Below, one piece after another: positions 58,265 to 64,000 of a stretch of 64,000 nt of DNA. The stretch spans positions 1 to 64,000 of the forward strand of contig CAAEMX010000036.1 of NCBI GenBank assembly GCA_900757185.1. The letters run 5' to 3'. A model generated the notes under the pieces. It ran no database searches and had not been told where the DNA came from. It saw nothing but the letters and a program-made list of their open reading frames with translations. The translations under genes and the position numbers were made by a program. Each line of letters starts with the position of its first letter. The stretch's first letter is position 1. The DNA comes from an uncultured Collinsella sp. (GTDB lineage Bacteria; Actinomycetota; Coriobacteriia; Coriobacteriales; Coriobacteriaceae).

Positions 58265-58801
58265 TTACTTGCGGACGACCTTAACGATGGCGTCGCCGGC
58301 GGCGACAGCGGAGTCGGCCTCGACGGCGAGCTCAACGTCGGCAAACTCGGCGGTGTTGGACACGGCCACGACGACGCAGTCCTTGTAGCCGGCAGCGGCG
58401 ATCTTGGCGCGGTCGATCTTGAGCATGGGCTGACCAGCCTTAACGACATCGTCGGCCTTGACGAAGCCCTCGAAGCCGTCGCCGTTCATGTTGACGGTAT
58501 CGACGCCAACGTGCACCAGAACCTCGATGCCGCTATCGGACTGCAGGCCCACGGCGTGACCCATGGTGACGGTCACCTTGCCGTCGCAGGGAGCGTAGAC
58601 CAGATCGTCCTCGGGCCACACGGCGCAGCCCTTGCCCAGAACCTCGCCACCAAAGACGGGATCGGGCACGTCGGCCATCTTGATGACCTTGCCCTTGACG
58701 GGCGAGCACAGCACGTCGGCGCCGGCAGAAGCAGAGATGGAGGCCGGAGCAGCGGCAGCCGCGGGCTCAGCCTTCTTCTTGAACATGTCAAACAGACCCA
58801 T
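58265..58801 (-). CDS. crr: PTS glucose-type EIIA component
   Basis: This 178-residue protein matches EIIA-Glc. Active-site His lie in VWPEDDLVYAPCDG-type sequence context (family site H75 region) and in SDSGIEVLVHVGVDTVNMNG. The N-terminal 20 residues are a helix with an Ala/Pro-rich tail. It phosphorylates a glucose-family or beta-glucoside EIIB/EIIC. It sits near a 6-phospho-beta-glucosidase on the same strand, which suggests a beta-glucoside PTS whose other subunits lie elsewhere. Confidence 0.93.
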   Translation of the reverse strand: MGLFDMFKKKAEPAAAAAPASISASAGADVLCSPVKGKVIKMADVPDPVFGGEVLGKGCAVWPEDDLVYAPCDGKVTVTMGHAVGLQSDSGIEVLVHVGVDTVNMNGDGFEGFVKADDVVKAGQPMLKIDRAKIAAAGYKDCVVVAVSNTAEFADVELAVEADSAVAAGDAIVKVVRK

Positions 58802-58941
58802 ACGTTTTCTCCTCTTGATTCAGCGCAACGTTATGCGCATGCCTATGGTGATTATAGTGCCAAATGGTTCAAATGCTAAGGTGGGGACTCGAATCACGAG
58901 CCCATCCCAAGGCTTTTCCCCGGTGGCACCCATCTTGTCGA

Positions 58942-60381
58942 TTAAGCCAGGCCCTCGGCACCGTTGGACTTGATGATCTTCTGGTAGGCGAAGAAGCTGT
59001 CCTTGCGGCGGCGCTCGTAGGTGCCGGTGCCGTCATCGTACTTATCGACGTGGATAAAGCCGTAGCGCTTGCGCATCTCGCCGGTGCCGGCCGAGACCAG
59101 GTCGATGGGACCCCACCAGGTATAGGCGATCAGGTCGACGCCGTCCTCGATGGCCTCGCCCATGGCTTTGACATGGCTCTGGAGGTAGGCGATGCGGTAC
59201 GGGTCGTGGATGGAGCCGTCCTCCTCCACCTCGTCGTAGGCGCCCATGCCGTTCTCGACCACCATCAGCGGAATCTCGTAGCGGGCGTAGATCTCGTTGA
59301 GGGCGATGCGCAGGCCCGTCGGGTCAATCTGCCACCCCCAGTCGGTGCTCTCGAGGTAGGGGTTCTTGCCGCCAAAGGCCATATTGCCCTCGGTCATCTC
59401 GTGGTCCTTATGGGTGCCCACGGTGCCCGACATGTAGTAGCTAAAGGTGTAGAAGTCAACCTTGCCGTCGGCGATGTCCTGCAGGTCGCCGTCGGCGATG
59501 TTAAGCTCGATGCCGTTCTCGGCCCAGAAGCGCTTGGCGTAGAACGGGTACTTGCCGCGCACCTGCACGTCGGAGCAGTACCAGTTCATGGTGTTCATCT
59601 CCTGCTGGGTGGCAAGGACGTCGGCCGGGTCGCACGTGGCGGCATAGGACAGGATAAAGCAGTCCATGTTGCCCATCTTGAGCTTGGGGAAGTGCTCGTG
59701 CGCATAGCGGATGGCACGGCCGCTCGCCACAAACTGGTGGTGGAGGGCCTGGAAGCGCTGCTGCGGAGTGGTGTGGGCGCCGGAGGCCGGGCCCTCGTAG
59801 CCGCGAATCATGCTGGTCTCAAAGAGGTTGCCCAGGTCCAGGGTGCCACAGTTGATCTCGTTGAAGGTGAGCCAGTAGGTCACCTTGTCGTGATAGCGCT
59901 CGAGCACGGTCTGGGCATAGCGCTCAAAGAAGCCGATAAGCTCGCGGCTCTCCCAACCGTTGTACTTCTCGACCAGGGCATAGGGCATCTCGTAGTGGCT
60001 AAGCGTAACAAGCGGCTCGATGTTGTGTGCGCGCAGGCAGTCGAAGACGCGGTCGTAGAAGGCGAGGCCGGCCTCGTTGGGCTCGGCATCGTCACCGTTG
60101 GGGAAAATGCGGCTCCAGGAGATGGACATGCGGAACATGGTAAAGCCCATCTCGGCAAAGAGCGCGATGTCTTCCTCGTAGTGATGGTAGAAATCGATAC
60201 CGTCGTGATTGGGGTAGAAGCGGTTGGGGTCGATGTCGAGCGTAATCTGACGCGGCTCCTTGTAGCTGCCGCCCAGGAAGTGGTCGTCTACGCTGGGGCC
60301 GCGGCCGTCAACGTTCCATGCGCCCTCAAACTGGTTTGCGGCCGTAGCGCCGCCCCAAAAGAATCCCTCGGGGAATCCCAT
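58942..60381 (-). CDS. 6-phospho-beta-glucosidase (GH1)
   Basis: This 479-residue glycoside hydrolase family 1 enzyme starts MGFPEGFFWGGATAANQFEG. The acid/base Glu lies in LTFNEIN and the nucleophile Glu in LMVVENGMGA. It hydrolyses phosphorylated beta-glucosides such as cellobiose-6-phosphate or arbutin-6-phosphate. GAGGAGG lies five bases before ATG 60381; the frame to 60522 is not supported. It lies upstream of crr with a separate terminator between its neighbours, and the AraC gene is close by. Confidence 0.93.
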   Translation of the reverse strand: MGFPEGFFWGGATAANQFEGAWNVDGRGPSVDDHFLGGSYKEPRQITLDIDPNRFYPNHDGIDFYHHYEEDIALFAEMGFTMFRMSISWSRIFPNGDDAEPNEAGLAFYDRVFDCLRAHNIEPLVTLSHYEMPYALVEKYNGWESRELIGFFERYAQTVLERYHDKVTYWLTFNEINCGTLDLGNLFETSMIRGYEGPASGAHTTPQQRFQALHHQFVASGRAIRYAHEHFPKLKMGNMDCFILSYAATCDPADVLATQQEMNTMNWYCSDVQVRGKYPFYAKRFWAENGIELNIADGDLQDIADGKVDFYTFSYYMSGTVGTHKDHEMTEGNMAFGGKNPYLESTDWGWQIDPTGLRIALNEIYARYEIPLMVVENGMGAYDEVEEDGSIHDPYRIAYLQSHVKAMGEAIEDGVDLIAYTWWGPIDLVSAGTGEMRKRYGFIHVDKYDDGTGTYERRRKDSFFAYQKIIKSNGAEGLA

Positions 60382-60551
60382 AAGTGCCTCCTCGCTCATG
60401 CGTGTTGCTGATGAAACGAGTATGCCGCCGAGTCGCTCCAGGCCAGGGCGAAGGCGCCGATTTGGACACTTCTTTTCGCAGACGCGCGCTGCAACAGCGC
60501 TGCAGCTGAAACTTTTTGACACCGAAGGAGCGAAGACGATCCGCCCCGCGC

Positions 60552-61544
60552 TTACCGGCGGTATGCCGCGGGGGTGCAGCCATACTTGTCGTGAAACTTA
60601 CTGTAGAAGAAGCTCATGTTTTCATAGCCCACCGCATGCGCGGCCGCCCCGGCCGTGGCGCCACCGCGCAGAAGTTCGGCCGCACGCACCAGGCGTCGCT
60701 CCTGCACAAGCCGCCTAAAGGTCTTGCCCACATGCCGCTTGAGGAGCGCCGTCGCATAATTAGGGCTCAAGCCAAACTCCGCCGCCATCCCCTCGAGGGA
60801 GCACGCGGCGAATTCGCGATCGATATAGCCGAGCATTCCCGTCACCAGGGCAGTGGGCCCCGCCGCGCCGTCCGCCGCGCCGCGCACCAGCTCGCGCTCG
60901 TAGCAATCCATGAGCTCGGCCAAAAACAGCTGAAACAGACGCAAGACGATTTCGGGACCGTTGGGGCTCGGGTCGTACAGCTCGCAGAGCATCTCCTGCA
61001 TGTAGCGCCGAATCCGACGGCTCTCGCCGCAGTAAAAACGGACATGGCCCCGATGGTCCGTCTCGCTGTTGAGCGCGTTGAACAAAAACCGCGAGACCGC
61101 GCTCTCGCGAGAGAGGCTCGACTCGAGACTCCGGCGCAAAAAAGAGCGTGAAACGGTCATGCTCAGCATGATGTCGTCCTCGCCGAGCGCCGCCACGGCA
61201 TGAGGGCAAAGGGCGTCGAGCAAAAGCACCTCGTTGCGGCGCAACTCGAGCCTCTCCCCCGCCACCGTCTGCGGGCAGCGTCCGCGATACACATAGCTCA
61301 GCTCCACGTAATCATGCACGTGCTCGGGAACTGCATTAAAGCGCGAGTTTTTCCTTATCGTCAGGCCACGCGGCATGCCGGGCTGGGCATAGGCAAACCC
61401 TGGCTGCCCAATCTTGCGCACTGGACGTCCGTCGATTTCGACATGCTCGGTCATAATCGACCAATCAAATGCCATGCCGTCTTTATAAGCGATCTCACTG
61501 GTGCTCAGTTCGCTGAGCCTACGCTCGAGCTCGTCGATCTCCAT
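60552..61544 (-). CDS. AraC-family transcription regulator
   Basis: This 330-residue regulator has an N-terminal cupin-like sensing domain (about residues 60-125, EHVHDYVELSYVYRGR and HAVAALG) and a C-terminal double helix-turn-helix (about 235-330): LEGMAAEFGLSPNYATALLK, and AHAVGYENMSFFYSKFHDKYG. It probably senses a sugar. It lies between the GH1 gene on the same strand and the divergent large glycoside hydrolase, and may regulate either. Confidence 0.92.
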   Translation of the reverse strand: MEIDELERRLSELSTSEIAYKDGMAFDWSIMTEHVEIDGRPVRKIGQPGFAYAQPGMPRGLTIRKNSRFNAVPEHVHDYVELSYVYRGRCPQTVAGERLELRRNEVLLLDALCPHAVAALGEDDIMLSMTVSRSFLRRSLESSLSRESAVSRFLFNALNSETDHRGHVRFYCGESRRIRRYMQEMLCELYDPSPNGPEIVLRLFQLFLAELMDCYERELVRGAADGAAGPTALVTGMLGYIDREFAACSLEGMAAEFGLSPNYATALLKRHVGKTFRRLVQERRLVRAAELLRGGATAGAAAHAVGYENMSFFYSKFHDKYGCTPAAYRR

Positions 61545-61658
61545 GGCTTGCCAATCGTTGATTTGGTCATAGTTCGTCGTGATTCAGATATTAGCAGAAC
61601 GCGCCGACGCGTCCATAATCTGTGCTATGCAGCAGATCGATCGAGCCAAGGAGGATCC

Positions 61659-64000
61659 ATGACCGCGTACTATCAGCAGGTGCTCGAGGGCACATACGAC
61701 AACCACGTGCTTCCGTTTTTGTGGATGAAGGGCGAGAGCCATAAGACCATTGCCGAGTATCTGGAAAAGATCGCCGGCGCCGACATCCACGAGGTCTGTC
61801 TCGAAAGCCGCCCACACCCCGATTTTTGCGGCGAGGGCTGGTGGCGCGACTTGCGCTTTGTCATTGACGAGTGCAAGCAGCTGGGCCTTAAGCTCTGGAT
61901 CTTGGACGACGCGCACTTCCCCACGGGCTTTGCCAACGGCGCCGTCAAGGAGGCCGTGCCCGAGCTCCGCAAGATCGTGCTCACGCACCGCACGTTCGAC
62001 ATCGTGGGCCCCACGTCCGCCGCGAGCATCGCGCTCGCCAACATGCTCGACAAAACGGAGCGCTTCTACGGCGTGACATTTATGCAGGACGGCAGCCCCG
62101 TCGACGTCGCTTACCGAGTAATCGACGATGCAGACCGCAACCCCAGCCGCCTGGTCTTCGATGCGCCTGCGGGCCTCACGCAGGCATGCGTGATGTTCAC
62201 GAGCGGCAAGACCTCCTACAACGAGGACTATATCAATATGGTCGACCGCGCCTCGGTGGCGCAGCTCATCGATGCTGTCTACGAGCCGCATTTTGAGCAT
62301 CTGGGCGATGAGTTTGGCAAGACGATCCTGGGCTTTTTCTCCGATGAGCCCGGATTTGCCAACGAGAAGGGCACCACGGGCCCCGATGGCATCTCGGACA
62401 CGCTCATCGGCAAGGCCACCGCGCCCCTACCCTGGTCGGCCGAGCTTGAGCGTCGCCTACGCGCGGCACTGGGCGAGCGCTACCTGGCCGAGCTCCCGCA
62501 CCTGTGGGACCGCGAGCCGGCCGGCGCGCACGTACGCCACGTCTATATGGACATCGCGAGCACCCTCTATAAGGAGTGCTTCTGCGACCAGCTCGGAGAC
62601 TGGTGCCGCGCGCGCGGCGTGCAGTACATCGGCCACGTTATCGAGGACAAGGACTGCCACGCGCGCCTGGGCGTGGGCGCCGGGCACTACTTCCGCGCCG
62701 TGGGCGGTCAGGACATGGCGGGCGTCGACATCGTGATCAACCAGCTGGTGCCTGGCATGGACCGCGGCCTTCACAGCTACGGGCGCGGCGTGTGGGACCT
62801 CGAGTTCTATAACTACGTGCTGCCCAAGCTGGGCTCCTCGGCAGCACACCTCGACCCCAAAAAGCAGGGGCGTTGCATGGCCGAGGTCTTTGGCGCATTT
62901 GGATGGCACGAAGGCCTACGCGAGATGAAGTGGATCGCCGATCATTTTTTGGTGCGCGGCGTCAATTGGTTTGTGCCGCATGCCTTTAGCATGGCCGCCT
63001 TCCCCGACTGGGACTGCCCGCCGCATTTCTATGCGCATGGCCAAAACCCCCAGTTTGCACACTTTGGGCAGCTCATGAGCTACATGAACCGTACGGCGAG
63101 CCTGCTGAGCGGCGGGCGCGCAACGACCCCGGTGGCGCTTCTCTACCATGCGGACGCCGAGTGGGCAGGCGAGGCGAACTTTATGCAGCATGCCGCCTCC
63201 GAGCTTTTGCGCGCGCAGGTCGACTTTGACATCGTGCCGGCAGAGGCATTTGAGGACGCAGGGCGCTATGCCGTTGAAATTGCCGCAGACGGTAGCGGCT
63301 TTAGCGTGAACGGCCAGGCATACCGCTGCCTGGTGATGCCCGGAGCCGAGTTTGCCGGCGGAGCCGTGCTCGACTTTGCCGCGCGTGCCGCAGCCGCAGG
63401 TGTTGCCGTGTACGCGCTGGATGAGTTGCCGAACAAGCGCTACGACGGTGACACTGCAGGCCGCGAGGGCTTTGCCTCCCTGGATGCAACCGCGCTCGCC
63501 GACATCAAGCTCCTGGCGACCATCGAGCTCGCAGACACACTTGCCAATACCGGCATGCAGACCGTGGTTTGCGCCGAGCCCCAGCCCTGGCTGCGCGCAC
63601 TGCGCTACGAGCGGGCGGGCGAGAGCTATCTGATGCTCGTCAACGAGCATCCCAAGCAGGGTATCTCCACTCAGATTGCGCTTGCCGACGGCACACCCGT
63701 TGCAGGCGCGCGCCTCGACCTGCTCAACGGCACCGAGCCCGCCGCCTTTGACGGCACGCTCGAGCTGGCTCCCTACGAGAGCTGCATCGTGGTCCTTGGG
63801 GCTACAGGTTCCGCCGGCGCGACAACCGCTGGAACCGAAGCCGCATGCATCGACGGGCCCTGGACGGTTGCCTTCTCTACCCCTGGCACCGATGCCTTTG
63901 GCGAGTCTGTTGAGCTTGCAGACCTGCACGACCTTTCCTCGGCCGAGTTCCCCGGCAAGGCCGGCACATTCCGCTACCAGGCTTCCTTTGTCCTGGGCGA
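61659..64000 (+). CDS. Large glycoside hydrolase, rhamnosidase-like, partial
   Basis: An open frame starts at ATG 61659 (AAGGAGG six bases upstream) and runs off the window end after about 780 codons. The N-terminal half is a TIM-barrel-like domain with Trp-rich segments (FLWMKGESH, LWILDDAHFPTGFANG, ILGFFSDEPGF and YIGHVIEDKDCHARLG). A later domain begins near residue 500 (TTPVALLYHADAEWAG). The pattern resembles large glycoside hydrolases of the GH106/alpha-L-rhamnosidase type, but the exact family is uncertain. The gene lacks a signal peptide, so the enzyme may act on imported oligosaccharides. An AraC gene is divergent. Confidence 0.8.
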   Translation, partial: MTAYYQQVLEGTYDNHVLPFLWMKGESHKTIAEYLEKIAGADIHEVCLESRPHPDFCGEGWWRDLRFVIDECKQLGLKLWILDDAHFPTGFANGAVKEAVPELRKIVLTHRTFDIVGPTSAASIALANMLDKTERFYGVTFMQDGSPVDVAYRVIDDADRNPSRLVFDAPAGLTQACVMFTSGKTSYNEDYINMVDRASVAQLIDAVYEPHFEHLGDEFGKTILGFFSDEPGFANEKGTTGPDGISDTLIGKATAPLPWSAELERRLRAALGERYLAELPHLWDREPAGAHVRHVYMDIASTLYKECFCDQLGDWCRARGVQYIGHVIEDKDCHARLGVGAGHYFRAVGGQDMAGVDIVINQLVPGMDRGLHSYGRGVWDLEFYNYVLPKLGSSAAHLDPKKQGRCMAEVFGAFGWHEGLREMKWIADHFLVRGVNWFVPHAFSMAAFPDWDCPPHFYAHGQNPQFAHFGQLMSYMNRTASLLSGGRATTPVALLYHADAEWAGEANFMQHAASELLRAQVDFDIVPAEAFEDAGRYAVEIAADGSGFSVNGQAYRCLVMPGAEFAGGAVLDFAARAAAAGVAVYALDELPNKRYDGDTAGREGFASLDATALADIKLLATIELADTLANTGMQTVVCAEPQPWLRALRYERAGESYLMLVNEHPKQGISTQIALADGTPVAGARLDLLNGTEPAAFDGTLELAPYESCIVVLGATGSAGATTAGTEAACIDGPWTVAFSTPGTDAFGESVELADLHDLSSAEFPGKAGTFRYQASFVLG

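Overview
The window looks like chromosome from a Coriobacteriia gut actinobacterium, most likely Collinsella or a close relative. The evidence is the high GC content, the actinobacterial dnaK-grpE-dnaJ-hspR order, the mannose-family PTS, the hydrogenase maturation and nickel genes, and many GGGAC-core intergenic palindromes. The assignment is by gene content only; no alignment was run.

Bases 54-13642 are an integrative mobilizable element inserted in the 3' end of a tRNA-Arg(CCT) gene. Identical 50-bp repeats flank it. It carries a tyrosine integrase interrupted by a one-base frameshift, an excisionase-like protein, a winged-helix protein, a coiled-coil protein, a translationally coupled operon of three metallophosphoesterases, a 41-residue hydrophobic peptide gene, MobC and a relaxase beside a hairpin-rich putative oriT, a zinc-finger-like lipoprotein, a large coiled-coil/CAP surface protein with an LAQTG sorting signal, and an XRE regulator sharing a palindromic operator with it. 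No coupling protein or type IV secretion genes are present, so transfer would need a helper.

Bases 13.7-24.6 kb hold a mannose-type PTS (EIIAB, EIIC, EIID, DUF956), hypA next to a large FAD/Fe-S oxidoreductase, a divergent TetR regulator with a double operator, a multipass membrane protein and a membrane-anchored hypothetical protein. Bases 24.7-37.4 kb hold clpB, two small exported hypothetical proteins among repeats, an aconitase-type hydratase, the dnaK-grpE-dnaJ-hspR operon and a 2[4Fe-4S] ferredoxin. clpB and dnaK share a palindrome with identical spacing, a good candidate HspR operator.

Bases 37.6-44.9 kb hold nadA-nadB-nadC-niaR (de novo NAD synthesis with its presumed repressor), a LytTR/GHKL two-component system, a degenerate uracil-DNA-glycosylase-like protein and a thioredoxin. 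Bases 45.1-51.1 kb hold a His-rich small protein, a NikR with a metal-binding-type N-terminal tail, and hypF-hypC-hypD-hypE for [NiFe]-hydrogenase maturation.

Bases 51.2-56.1 kb encode a 1507-residue surface protein behind a cobalamin riboswitch. It has GLUG-like, FIVAR-like, Ig-like and alpha-toroid regions and may be a corrinoid-capture protein; this is the most interesting lead in the window. The remainder holds a HAD phosphatase, a repeat cluster, a lipoprotein, PTS EIIA-Glc, a GH1 6-phospho-beta-glucosidase, an AraC regulator and a large glycoside hydrolase cut by the window end.
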